From the NCBI GenBank assembly GCA_017882405.1, contig JADGPO010000042.1, positions 3,116-67,115 of the forward strand: 64,000 nucleotides of DNA. The letters are read 5' to 3'. Source of the DNA: Solirubrobacteraceae bacterium. Its GTDB lineage: Bacteria; Actinomycetota; Thermoleophilia; Solirubrobacterales; Solirubrobacteraceae. The position numbers and the translations under genes were made by a program. Below the pieces are notes generated by a model that was not told the DNA's origin, ran no database searches, and was given only the letters and a program-made list of their open reading frames with translations. Positions 52,046 to 60,632 of the stretch are shown here, piece by piece (the stretch's first letter is position 1; each line of letters starts with the position of its first letter).

Positions 52046-52648
52046 ATGACCGGCGTCTACCACCTGGAGTTGCGCCAGTTCCCGCACGTGACGCGCGTGT
52101 TCAACCTCGACCGCGCCGAGCTGGACGCCCGCTTCCTGCGGCCCTGGACCGAGGGGGCGATGATCGACCAGGACGAGCGACGGTGGGCGCCCGAGCGCAC
52201 CCGCCTCAAGATCCTGGAGGGCCCGGCGGTGCGTACCGACGAGCTGGGCCTCGGTCGCGGCTGGGGAGCGGTCACCAAGGACTGCGAGGACGTGACCGAC
52301 GCGGTGCTGGCCCAAGCCGGGCGCGGCGCCCGCGCCCGGCCCGAGGTGGAGGCGCTCAAGGAGCAGGTGGTGCGGCACGCCGGCGAGCCGATCGGGATCC
52401 GCGAGGTGGTCCTGCTCGCCGGGGACGCCCACCCGGGGTGGCGCGCCTCCGAGCAGCTGTCGGTGGCCGAGCAGGCGGTCTGGGAGCTGCTTCACCAGCA
52501 GCGGCTGACGATGCTGGCGGGCGGCCGGCCGGTCGACCAGGAGCGCTGGCAGGAGGTGGTGCTGGGCTTCTCCACCTGGGCGCCCGGGCCCGAGGATGGG
52601 CCGATCCTGGTGCAGCGCCGAGACGGGGGAGCCCTCGACCTGGACTGA
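52046..52648 (+). CDS. Hypothetical protein, 200 residues
   Basis: Begins MTGVYHLELRQFPHVTRVFN, continues with RTDELGLGRGWGAVTKDCED and ends FSTWAPGPEDGPILVQRRDG. The style (a compact alpha/beta protein with conserved Trp/Gly blocks) suggests a real lineage-specific family, which I believe is common in Thermoleophilia, but no function is known to me. No signal peptide. Convergent with the ArsA-family gene. Confidence 0.66.
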   Translation: MTGVYHLELRQFPHVTRVFNLDRAELDARFLRPWTEGAMIDQDERRWAPERTRLKILEGPAVRTDELGLGRGWGAVTKDCEDVTDAVLAQAGRGARARPEVEALKEQVVRHAGEPIGIREVVLLAGDAHPGWRASEQLSVAEQAVWELLHQQRLTMLAGGRPVDQERWQEVVLGFSTWAPGPEDGPILVQRRDGGALDLD

Positions 52649-52652
52649 GCCC

Positions 52653-53798
52653 TTAGGCGACCAGCTCGGCGACCAGCGTGCGACGCTCGGCGTCAGAGGC
52701 GAACAGGTAGCGCTGAACGCGCTCCAGGCCCTCGATGTCGTGCACGTCGTCGTCGAGGTGAGGGACGAGGATCAGCCCTCGCCCACCGTCGGCGCCCAGT
52801 TCCTGCACCAGGCGCGCCACGTTGCGGCGGTCGCGCCGGGCGAGCAGGTGGTAGTCCTCGAAGTTGGCGGCCACTCGGGCTGCCAAACCGGCGGGCAGCT
52901 GTTCCCCCAGCGCCGCGGCCAGCTCCGCGGGCGCGGCCTCGCCGATCACGTCGTGGTGGTAGCGGTTGACGATCACCCCCGCAAACGGCAGCCCGCTCTC
53001 CTGCAGCGTGCGCCGGAACCAGATCGCCTCGTCGATCGCCGGGGCCTGCGCCGAGGTGACCAGCACGAATGCGCTGGTGGGCGCCTTGAGCATCTGCTCC
53101 ACCGCCGCGGCGCGCTCGGAGAAGTCCTCGGTCATGTCGCCCAGCAGTCCGAAGAAGGTCGTCAGATCGCTGATCAGGTCCACGCCGGTCACATAGCGCA
53201 GCGCGCTCAAGAGCGGCGCCGCCCCCCGCCCGAGGACGCGCATCCCCAGCCCGGTGGGCCGGGTGAACGCCTTCAGCGCCCGACCCTCCAGAAACGAGGT
53301 CAACCGCCCAGGAGCGTCGAGGAAGTCCAGCGCGTTGCGCGATGGGGGCGTGTCGAGGACCAGCAGGTCGAAGTCGCCCTCGCGCTGCAGCTCGTAGAGC
53401 TTGGCCACCGCGGTGAACTCCTGGGAACCCGAGACGGCCGTCGACAGCTCACGGTAGACGCGGTTGGCCTTGATCTCGGCGGCGCGCTCGGGGTCGGCGG
53501 CGATCCGCTCGATCAGCTCGTCGAACGTCCGCTTGGGATCGAGCATCATCGCCCACAGCTCGCCGGCGAAGCCCTCGCCCAGCCGCTCGGGATCGACCCG
53601 CCGCGGCTCGTTCGCCAGCTCCTGCAGGCCCAGGGCGTTGGCCAGCCGCTTGGCCGGATCGATCGTGACCACCGCCACCTTGGCCCCGCGGGCGGCCATG
53701 CCGAGCGCCACCGCCGCCGAGGTGGTGGTCTTGCCCACGCCTCCGGACCCGCCGCAGACGCACACGCGCTTGCCCTCCAGCAGTTCGGCGACGCTCAC
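52653..53798 (-). CDS. ArsA/GET3-family ATPase
   Basis: 381 residues. Deviant Walker A CGGSGGVGKTTTSAAVALG with the signature Lys, Switch I VTIDPAKRLANALG, and Switch II LLVLDTPPSRNALDF. In actinobacteria such single-domain ATPases usually occur as a pair and are linked to sporulation or tail-anchored-type clients rather than arsenic; no arsB or arsenite genes are here, and only one copy is seen. GTG 53798 lies 8 nt after TAGACT. Confidence 0.87.
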   Translation of the reverse strand: MSVAELLEGKRVCVCGGSGGVGKTTTSAAVALGMAARGAKVAVVTIDPAKRLANALGLQELANEPRRVDPERLGEGFAGELWAMMLDPKRTFDELIERIAADPERAAEIKANRVYRELSTAVSGSQEFTAVAKLYELQREGDFDLLVLDTPPSRNALDFLDAPGRLTSFLEGRALKAFTRPTGLGMRVLGRGAAPLLSALRYVTGVDLISDLTTFFGLLGDMTEDFSERAAAVEQMLKAPTSAFVLVTSAQAPAIDEAIWFRRTLQESGLPFAGVIVNRYHHDVIGEAAPAELAAALGEQLPAGLAARVAANFEDYHLLARRDRRNVARLVQELGADGGRGLILVPHLDDDVHDIEGLERVQRYLFASDAERRTLVAELVA

Positions 53799-53806
53799 GG
53801 CGGGTC

Positions 53807-53812
53807 AGTCTA
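53807..53812 (-). promoter_or_regulatory. -10 element of the ArsA-family gene
   Basis: TAGACT on the reverse strand, 8 nt before the GTG start; it separates this gene from the pot operon that ends just upstream. Confidence 0.55.
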
Positions 53813-53826
53813 TGGGCGCGACGCCG

Positions 53827-55002
53827 TCAGCCGGGGGTCTGGCTGGACTCGGTCGCGGCGTCGGGTTGCTCGGGCACGGCGGCGTCCGGGTCGACCGGGG
53901 GCGGCGCCTCGGCGCCGAGCACGCGCAACGCATCGGCGGGCACGTGGACGGCGACCGGGGTGCCCTGCTCGTAGCCGTTGGCCTCGCCGGTGTTGGCGAC
54001 CGAGGCCTGCAGCTGAGCACCGGTGGCCAGGCGGACCATCACCTGGAGGCTGGCCCCGACGTAGACGGTGCGCTCGACCATTCCCGGCAGGCAGTTGGCC
54101 TGCTCGGAGCCGTGAGCCAGCAGCTGCACGCGCTCGGGACGGGCGACGACCTTGACCGCGCCGCGCGCGGAGGTGTCGCCGCAGCCGGCGCGCAGCGTGA
54201 ACTCGCCGATGGCCACCATGCAGGAATCGGACCCGCCCGCCCCGCCGTCGACGGCCTCGGCGTCCATCAGGTTGGAGACTCCCAGGAAGTCGGCCACGAA
54301 CACCGTGCCGGGATCCTCGTAGACGGCCGCCGGGGTGCCCACCTGCTCGATTCGCCCCTTGCTCATCACCGCGACCCGGTCGCTCATGCTGAGCGCCTCC
54401 TCCTGGTCGTGGGTCACGAACACGAAGGTGATCCCGACCTCCTCCTGCAGCGCCTTGAGCTCGAGGCGCAGCTGCTTTCTGATCTTGGCGTCCAGCGCGC
54501 CCAGCGGCTCGTCGAGCAACAGCAGCGCGGGGCGCAGCACCAGCGCACGGGCCAGCGCCACGCGCTGCTGCTGGCCGCCGGAGAGCTGCTGGGGGCGCCG
54601 GGCGGCCAGTCCGGAGAGCTCGACCAGCTCGATCGCCTCGTTGACGCGCCGGGTCACCTTGTCCCTGGCGACCTTGCGCCGGCGCAGCCCGAAGGCGATG
54701 TTGTCGAACACGTTGAGGTGGGGGAACAGCGCATAGTTCTGGAACACCGTGTGCACGTTGCGCCGGTGCGGCGGCACCTGGGCGACGTCGACGCCGTCGA
54801 GCAATATTTCACCCGAGGTGGGGCGCTCGAAGCCGGCGATCATCCGCAGCGTGGTCGTTTTGCCGCAGCCCGACGGGCCCAGCAGCGAGAAGAACTCGCC
54901 GGCGTGGATGAGCGCGTCGACGTTGTCGACGGCCACGGCCTCGTCGAAGCGCTTGGTCAGACCTCGAAGCTCGACCTCGCCGGTCATCACGGGGGCGGTC
55001 AT
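53827..55002 (-). CDS. potA: Polyamine-type ABC transporter ATP-binding protein
   Basis: 391 residues. Walker A LLGPSGCGKTTTLRMIAGFE, signature [16 protein letters not shown], Walker B LLLLDEPLGALDAK, switch His FVFVTHDQEEALSM, then a TOBE regulatory domain (about 270-360). The C-terminus is Pro/Asp-rich. The family imports spermidine, putrescine or related amines. Last gene of potDBCA; its ATG directly follows the potC stop. Confidence 0.9.
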   Translation of the reverse strand: MTAPVMTGEVELRGLTKRFDEAVAVDNVDALIHAGEFFSLLGPSGCGKTTTLRMIAGFERPTSGEILLDGVDVAQVPPHRRNVHTVFQNYALFPHLNVFDNIAFGLRRRKVARDKVTRRVNEAIELVELSGLAARRPQQLSGGQQQRVALARALVLRPALLLLDEPLGALDAKIRKQLRLELKALQEEVGITFVFVTHDQEEALSMSDRVAVMSKGRIEQVGTPAAVYEDPGTVFVADFLGVSNLMDAEAVDGGAGGSDSCMVAIGEFTLRAGCGDTSARGAVKVVARPERVQLLAHGSEQANCLPGMVERTVYVGASLQVMVRLATGAQLQASVANTGEANGYEQGTPVAVHVPADALRVLGAEAPPPVDPDAAVPEQPDAATESSQTPG

Positions 55003-55980
55003 TTATGCCCCCGCCTCGATGCCCGACAGCTCGCGCAGCGCCGAGGCGCCGCTCCCGGCGCTGCCGGTGCGCCGGCCGAGCGCCGTGTAGACCAGATAGG
55101 CGACGGCCACGCCGACGAGCGTGGTGACGACGAGGATCGTCGCCAGGGCGTTGAGCGCCGGCGTCGTAGTGCCCCCCCGGGCGTTGGAGTAGAGATACAT
55201 GGGGATCGTGGTGGTGGTGGAGTTGGAAGACATGTACTGGGTGACGACGAAGTCGTCGATCGAGAGCGCGAACACGATCAGCATGCTGGCCAGGATCGCC
55301 GGCAACAGCAATGGGATCAGCACGAGGCGCAGCGCCTGCACGGGCGTGGCCCCCAGATCACGCGCGGCCTCCTCATAGTGCGAGCCGATCCCGGCCAGCC
55401 GGCTACGGACGATCACCACCACGTAGGAGAGCGAGAACGTCACCTGGCCGACCACCTGGGCGGTCGTGCCGAGACGGACGAGGCTGAAGGGCACGAGTGC
55501 CAGCTGGGTGAAGACGACCAGCAGCGAGACGGCCATCACGATCTCCGGCGTGACCAGCGGGATCAGCATCAGCGAGTTGGCCACGCCCGAGCCGCGGCCG
55601 CGCCAGCGGGTCAGCCCCAGCGCCAGCAGCACGCCCAGCGGCGTGGCGATCACCATGTCCAGGGCTGCCAGCAGGAGGCTGTGCACGAGGGCGTGCGTGT
55701 AGTCGGGGTCGTGGAAGATCGACAGGCTGGGGTCGCCCCACCACCAGCGGATCGAGAAGCCCTGCCAGACGCTGCGCGAGCGTCCGGCGTTGAATGAGAA
55801 CAGGATCGCGATCAGCACGGGCAGTAGCGCCCAGGCGATGTAGATCCAGGTGCCGCCGACCAGGAAGCGGGGCTCGCCCCACGGGTTGCGCAGCCGGCGC
55901 GGGACCAGGCTGCGTCGCGCGCTCGGGGCGGCCACCACCGGCCGCCTCTCGGTCTCGGTCTCGGTCTCGGCGACGCTCAT
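55003..55980 (-). CDS. potC: Polyamine-type ABC transporter permease PotC
   Basis: 325 residues with six membrane segments after a 40-residue polar N-tail rich in Glu/Thr (AETETETERRP). The EAA loop is YEEAARDLGATPVQALRLVL; FALSIDDFVVTQYMSSN is characteristic of PotC. Start overlaps the potB stop by four bases. Confidence 0.9.
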   Translation of the reverse strand: MSVAETETETERRPVVAAPSARRSLVPRRLRNPWGEPRFLVGGTWIYIAWALLPVLIAILFSFNAGRSRSVWQGFSIRWWWGDPSLSIFHDPDYTHALVHSLLLAALDMVIATPLGVLLALGLTRWRGRGSGVANSLMLIPLVTPEIVMAVSLLVVFTQLALVPFSLVRLGTTAQVVGQVTFSLSYVVVIVRSRLAGIGSHYEEAARDLGATPVQALRLVLIPLLLPAILASMLIVFALSIDDFVVTQYMSSNSTTTTIPMYLYSNARGGTTTPALNALATILVVTTLVGVAVAYLVYTALGRRTGSAGSGASALRELSGIEAGA

Positions 55981-56876
55981 GCCAGCCGCCTCTGCTCACG
56001 GATTGTCGCGTACAGGTAGTAGGCCATCCCGACGGTGAGGATCGCCATCAGCACGATCACCAGCGAAGCGCCGAGGTTCTTCTGGGAGCCGCCCTGCACG
56101 AACAGGTTGATCTCGTTGCCGAGCATGTTGGTGTGCGGTGAGGCCGAGATCAGGTCGTTGGTGTAGTAGTCGCCGAACATCGGCAGCACGACCAGCGCCG
56201 AGCCGGCCAGGATGCTGGCCTTCGAGAGCGGCAGGGTCACGTGCAGGAAGGCGCGAAACGGGGTGGCGCCGAGGTCGCGCGCCGCCTCGATCTGGCTCTT
56301 GTCGATCCGGTCCAGGCCGGCGAACACGGGCAGGATGAAGTACGGGACGTAGCCGTAGACGAGCGCCATGATGACCGAGTAGGGGTTGCCGTTCAGCCAG
56401 TCGGGCGGGTGGGAGATCCCGATCGACTGCAGGATCTGGTTGACGTAGCCACCGGGGGAGAGCAGGCCGATCCAGGCCAGCATCCGCAGCAGGTAGCTGA
56501 CCCAGAAGGGGATCACCAGCAGCACGATCAGCAGCGTCTTGGAGCGTTTGGCGTGGCGGGCGACGTAATAGGCGACGGGATAACCGATGGCGAAGCACAG
56601 ACTGAGCGAGACGGCCACGTAGACGAGCGTGTTGCGGATCGAGGGCCAGTACTCGCCGCCCGGCAGCGAGCCGCCGAACGCCTTGGAGACGTAGCCGGGG
56701 TTCCAGTGCAGCGGGTTCCAGTAGGGGACCGGCTGAAACAGGAAGTCAACGCGCCCGAAGGCGATGGCCAGCACCGCATATGCGGGGACGACCACGAACA
56801 GGATCAGCCAGACGACCCCGGGCAGGGCGAACGAGCGCCAGTAGGCCGAGCGGCTCTCGATCGACGTCGCGCTCAC
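55977..56876 (-). CDS. potB: Polyamine-type ABC transporter permease PotB
   Basis: 299 residues, six membrane segments; PFWVSYLLRMLAWIGLL, the EAA loop IEAARDLGATPFRAFLHVTL and VLPMFGDYYTNDLISASPHT are PotB-typical. GTG 56876 overlaps the potD stop (GTGA). Forms the channel with PotC. Confidence 0.9.
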   Translation of the reverse strand: MSATSIESRSAYWRSFALPGVVWLILFVVVPAYAVLAIAFGRVDFLFQPVPYWNPLHWNPGYVSKAFGGSLPGGEYWPSIRNTLVYVAVSLSLCFAIGYPVAYYVARHAKRSKTLLIVLLVIPFWVSYLLRMLAWIGLLSPGGYVNQILQSIGISHPPDWLNGNPYSVIMALVYGYVPYFILPVFAGLDRIDKSQIEAARDLGATPFRAFLHVTLPLSKASILAGSALVVLPMFGDYYTNDLISASPHTNMLGNEINLFVQGGSQKNLGASLVIVLMAILTVGMAYYLYATIREQRRLA

Positions 56877-58159
56877 GTCGACTTGACCGCCGCCCAGGCA
56901 TTCTGCCAGAGCGTGTCGCCGCGGCTGCTCAGCGGACCCTGCACGTATCCGGCCCGGAACTGGCGCTCCTCGATCAGCGTGGTGCGGAGGTTGGGCGGCA
57001 CCAGCTTTCGCTTGACCACCTCCTGCGGGGTCATGGCGTTGAGCGGTTGCTGGTAGTAGATGAAGCCGTAGTTGGTGAACGCGGTCTCGACGTCGAGCAC
57101 GTGGTTGAGGAACAGGTGGGCGAGCACCGGGTGCTTTGCTCCGCGCACGACCGCCATCGTGTCGTTGTTGATCGGGCCGCGCCCGTCGGGCGGCCACCAG
57201 TAGGCGAACGCGCTGGCCGGCGTTCCCTTGGGGGCGTAGAAGGGCGTGGCCGCCAGGTCGCCCGACCAGCCCTGGTGCAGCCACAGCGAGCCGTCGGCGA
57301 GGTGCTGGTACTCGTTGGTGTCGAACTTCAGGTTGGCGCTGGAGACGAGCTGCTGGAGCGCCTTCTGCGCCGCGGTGACGTCACGCGCGTTGTCGGTGTT
57401 GACGTCGGTGACGCCGTTGCGCAGCAGCCCCATGGTCAGCGCGTCATGCTGGTCGTCGAGCATTCCGACCAGGCCGGAGATCTTGGGTCCTTCGCTCCAC
57501 AGGGCGTTCCACGGGTTGGCGAGCTTGGACGGATCGAAGCCCGGGAGCTTGTCCGTGCGCCAGCCGATCCCGGTGGTGTAGATCGTGTAAGGCACCGTGT
57601 AGCGGCTGCCGAAGTCGTACCACGGGTTGACGATCGTGGGCCAGACGTTGCGCTCGAGGTTGGGGAGGTAGTCGAGGTTGAGCGGGGACAGCACCTTGCC
57701 CACCGCCAGGCGCTCGAGGTAGACCAACTCGGGCACGAACACGTCGAACTGGACGGCGCCCGACTGGATCTTGGCCACCGCCTCGTCCATGGTCGCGAAC
57801 TCGGTGATCTGGACGGAGACCTTGTAGCGCTTCTCGAAGGCCTTGACGACGTCGGGGCTGATGTACGCGGTCCAGTTGTAGACCTGGAGCGGCCCCTTCT
57901 CGGGCTTCAGTCCCGAGGCGATCGCCTTGTTGTCGGCATAGATCGGCAGCACCACCGGCTGATCGGGTCGCGCGAGCGCCAGCCCGCCCGGGCCCTGGCC
58001 GCGGATCTGCCCGGAGGTGCCGGCGGGCGGGGGCAGGGGTGCGGTGGTGCCGCACGCGGCCAGCAGGCCGGGGACGCTCAGTCCGGCGGCCGCCGCTCCG
58101 GCTCCGCGCAGGAAGCCGCGCCGCGTGCTGCGGGGGTGGGGGAGGCCGCCGTCGATCAT
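56873..58159 (-). CDS. potD: Polyamine-type ABC transporter substrate-binding lipoprotein PotD (Tat signal)
   Basis: 428 residues. STRRGFLRGAGAAAAGLS is a twin-arginine leader, ended by the lipobox LAACG. The binding domain has LQVYNWTAYISPDVVKAFEK, FDVFVPELVYLERLA and NPWNALWSEGPKISGLVGML, typical of the PotD/spermidine-putrescine group. Tat export of an already folded binding protein is common for this family in actinobacteria. The ATG overlaps the tetR stop (ATGA), tying transporter expression to the regulator. Confidence 0.9.
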   Translation of the reverse strand: MIDGGLPHPRSTRRGFLRGAGAAAAGLSVPGLLAACGTTAPLPPPAGTSGQIRGQGPGGLALARPDQPVVLPIYADNKAIASGLKPEKGPLQVYNWTAYISPDVVKAFEKRYKVSVQITEFATMDEAVAKIQSGAVQFDVFVPELVYLERLAVGKVLSPLNLDYLPNLERNVWPTIVNPWYDFGSRYTVPYTIYTTGIGWRTDKLPGFDPSKLANPWNALWSEGPKISGLVGMLDDQHDALTMGLLRNGVTDVNTDNARDVTAAQKALQQLVSSANLKFDTNEYQHLADGSLWLHQGWSGDLAATPFYAPKGTPASAFAYWWPPDGRGPINNDTMAVVRGAKHPVLAHLFLNHVLDVETAFTNYGFIYYQQPLNAMTPQEVVKRKLVPPNLRTTLIEERQFRAGYVQGPLSSRGDTLWQNAWAAVKST

Positions 58160-58809
58160 CGTCGCCCGCCGCCCTCGGTCGCCAACGGGTCCTTGCGGCG
58201 CAACTCGCAGCCCAGCTCGCGAGAGGCGACGGCCAGGCAGCGGTCGACCATCAGCTCGGGCGTCACGTCGGGCTGTCCCAGCGTCACCTGGACCCCGAGC
58301 CCGTCCAGGAGACCCGAGAGCACCACCGCGAACTCGTCGGGATCGGCTCCGGCATCGAACTCGCCGCTGCGCTGGCCCTCGCGGACGATCTCGGCGATCA
58401 GTTCTCGCTGACGGCGGTCCAGGCGGAAGTAGTTGCTGCGCACCGTGTCCTCGCGGCGGGCGCGCACCCAAATCTCCATCCACAGCGTGTAGTCGTTGAG
58501 GCCCCCAGGCCCGAGGCTGGTCTGCTCGATGAGGTCGACCAGCCGCTCACCAGGAGATTCCGCCCGGTCCTGGCCGTCGGTGAGCCGCTCGTAGAAGCCG
58601 CGGTCGGCGTACTCCACGGCCTCCTCGAGCAGCCGGTCCTTGGACTCGAAGTAGTAGAGGATTGTCGGCGAGCTCGTGCCGGCGCGCTCGGCGATGTCGC
58701 CGATGCGCGTATCGAACAGGCCGCGCTCGTACAGCACTTCGGCGGCGGCGGCGACGATCTGCGGCTTGCGCAGGTGGTCAACCTTAGGACGCGGACTCAT
58801 CTCCCTCAC
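58156..58809 (-). CDS. TetR-family regulator of the pot operon
   Basis: 217 residues. N-terminal HTH: KPQIVAAAAEVLYERGLFDT, GTSSPTILYYFESKDRLLEE; the C-terminal ligand domain is about residues 65-200. Cotranslated with potDBCA and therefore probably autoregulated. A TATACG element lies on the reverse strand 21 nt before its ATG, inside the imperfect palindrome around GTATAC (58823-58828) that could be the operator. The ligand may be the transported amine. Confidence 0.88.
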   Translation of the reverse strand: MREMSPRPKVDHLRKPQIVAAAAEVLYERGLFDTRIGDIAERAGTSSPTILYYFESKDRLLEEAVEYADRGFYERLTDGQDRAESPGERLVDLIEQTSLGPGGLNDYTLWMEIWVRARREDTVRSNYFRLDRRQRELIAEIVREGQRSGEFDAGADPDEFAVVLSGLLDGLGVQVTLGQPDVTPELMVDRCLAVASRELGCELRRKDPLATEGGGRR

Positions 58810-58847
58810 TCTGAGTCGAAACGTATACTGAACAGCTCGGCGGCGAG

Positions 58848-59999
58848 GTGATCGGGCACGTCCACCGCGCCTACCGGGGGCTCACCGGCGAGCTGGGGCT
58901 CACCCTCGAGCCCAGCTACATAGCCGACCCGGGGGAGATCAGCTGGGCGCTTGACGACGGCGTTCAGGTCGGCGACGACGTGCCGTGGATGAGCGACGCC
59001 GAGCGGCGGGATCTGGAGCGGGTGGACGAGGCGTTCGCCCGGCTGGCCGCCGAGGTGGATCCCGACGACCCGTGGGGCCATCCGGACGCGACGCGGCTCG
59101 ATGAGCTCAGCATCGGCGACTGGCTGCGCTCGGTCGGCGCGTCGGGCGCGGTGCACCGCCGCCACGCGCTGGCGTCGCTGTCGCTTTCCTGCGACGGGCC
59201 CGAGCGGACCTCACTGCTGTCCGAGCTGCGCAAGCACGCCTGGCTGCCCGGCGAGGCGTTCTACGACCTGGCCGCCTGGGAGGGCCTACGCTGCGCCGAG
59301 GGCTCGGCCGCGGTCGTGCAGCGGATGGCAGTCGAGCTGGGCGACCGTGTGCGCCTGGAGGCGCCGGTGGCCGCGCTGTCGGTGGCCCCGAGCGGCGTCG
59401 TCGTGACGCTGGCCGGCGGCGAGACCGTGCGCGCCGAGGCGGTGATCTGTGCGATCCCGGCCGGTCCGCTGCGCGCGGTTGCGATCACGGGGTTGAGCGA
59501 GGCGCGGCTTGAGTCACTGCGCGCTCAGCGCAACGCGCTGGCGGCCAAGGTGGTGGCCGCCTACGAGCGTCCGTTCTGGCAGGCGCGCGGGCAGAACGGT
59601 CTGGCTGAGAGCGAGTGGCTGTTCGGCTCCACCTGGCCGCAGGGGTCGGGGGTGCTCTCGCTGCTCGTGCCGCCCGAGCGCCTGTCGGCGTTCCTGGCCG
59701 CCCCGTCGGCGGCCCGCTCCCGCGCAGTACTGGACGGTCTAGTCCAGTTGTACGGGGACGAGGCGCGAGAGCCGACTGCGTTGCTGGAGCGTCATTGGGG
59801 TGCGGACCCCTTCACGCTGGGCTACATCGCCGCCTGGGCCCCCGGCGACCTGGCTCGGGTGGGGCCGTTGCACGGCACCCACGAGCCGCCGTTTTACGTG
59901 GCCGGCTCCGATCACTGGGTGGCGGGCTACATGGAGGGCGCGGTGGCCACCGGCCGCGCGGCGGCGCGCGAGGCGCTCAGGATCGGCTCACCCGCCTGA
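58848..59999 (+). pseudogene. Flavin amine oxidase, 5'-truncated (FAD-binding GxGxxG region missing)
   Basis: 383 codons from GTG 58848, reading VIGHVHRAYRGLTGELGLTL near the start, then GSAAVVQRMAVELGDRVRLE, VICAIPAGPLRAVAITGLSE and the C-terminal FYVAGSDHWVAGYMEGAVAT. These are monoamine/polyamine oxidase blocks: substrate domain, second FAD contacts and the final flavin motif. The first 50-70 residues with the Rossmann GxGxxG are absent: the frame begins at the GG(E/Q) segment right behind the tetR promoter. Without it FAD cannot be held normally, so the product is probably inactive, or the sequence is misjoined. An amine oxidase fits the neighbouring polyamine transporter. Confidence 0.75.
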
Positions 60000-60632
60000 G
60001 GGCACGGCGGCTCGCGCCTGCGCGCGCGGGCGCTCGGTGTCGGGCAGGTGCTCGCCGAGGCCCAGGTCGCGCGCCAGGGCGGAGCGCACGGATGAGCGGG
60101 CGCGCTGCAGCGGAATCGTCGAGTCTCCGATCAGGGTCCTGACGCCGAAGCCGTCGAGCAGCGCCAAGGTGCGGTCGGCCACCGCCTGCGGGTCGCAGCG
60201 CGCGAATTCTTCTGAGGCGACCCCCGCGGCGATCTCCTCGGCGAACCAGGCGTGCAGCCGGGCGTACAGCTCCTCGGCGATGGGCCGCAGCTCCGGGTGG
60301 CGGACGGCGCGCAGCCACAGCTCTACCCACAGCACCCAGTCCTCGTGGCGCTCGGGCGTGGTGGGCAGGCACTGGTCGATCATTCCGGCCAGGCGCTCGG
60401 CGTGGGTGGCGCCCTTCAGCTCGGCCTCGAGCCGCACTGCTCCGGCGTGCGCGTAGGAGTAATCCAGCGCCTCGGCGAGCAGCGACTCGCGGCTGTCGAA
60501 GTGGTAGTGCACGAGCGAGGTGGAGACCCCAGCGTCCATGGCGATGCGGGCGATCGCCACCGCGTCGATGCCCTCCAGCGCGATCCGCCGCACGGCAGCG
60601 GCCAGGATCCGCTCGCGTGTGTCGCGCTTCAC
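59988..60632 (-). CDS. TetR-family regulator, partner of the Rieske oxygenase gene
   Basis: 214 residues with HTH TRERILAAAVRRIALEGIDA and VSTSLVHYHFDSRESLLAEA, and a helical effector domain. It is a paralogue type similar in length and C-terminal (LLDGFGVRTLIG) to the TetR at 58.2 kb (LLDGLGVQVTLG), so both may respond to related ligands. GTG 60632 overlaps the stop of the oxygenase gene upstream. Convergent with the amine oxidase fragment by 12 bp. Confidence 0.87.
   Translation of the reverse strand: MKRDTRERILAAAVRRIALEGIDAVAIARIAMDAGVSTSLVHYHFDSRESLLAEALDYSYAHAGAVRLEAELKGATHAERLAGMIDQCLPTTPERHEDWVLWVELWLRAVRHPELRPIAEELYARLHAWFAEEIAAGVASEEFARCDPQAVADRTLALLDGFGVRTLIGDSTIPLQRARSSVRSALARDLGLGEHLPDTERPRAQARAAVPSGG

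Noticed and set aside
53464..55797. A 777-codon forward frame across arsA, potA and potC
   Set aside because: It runs antisense to three well-supported genes and shows only shadow composition with no domain motif.
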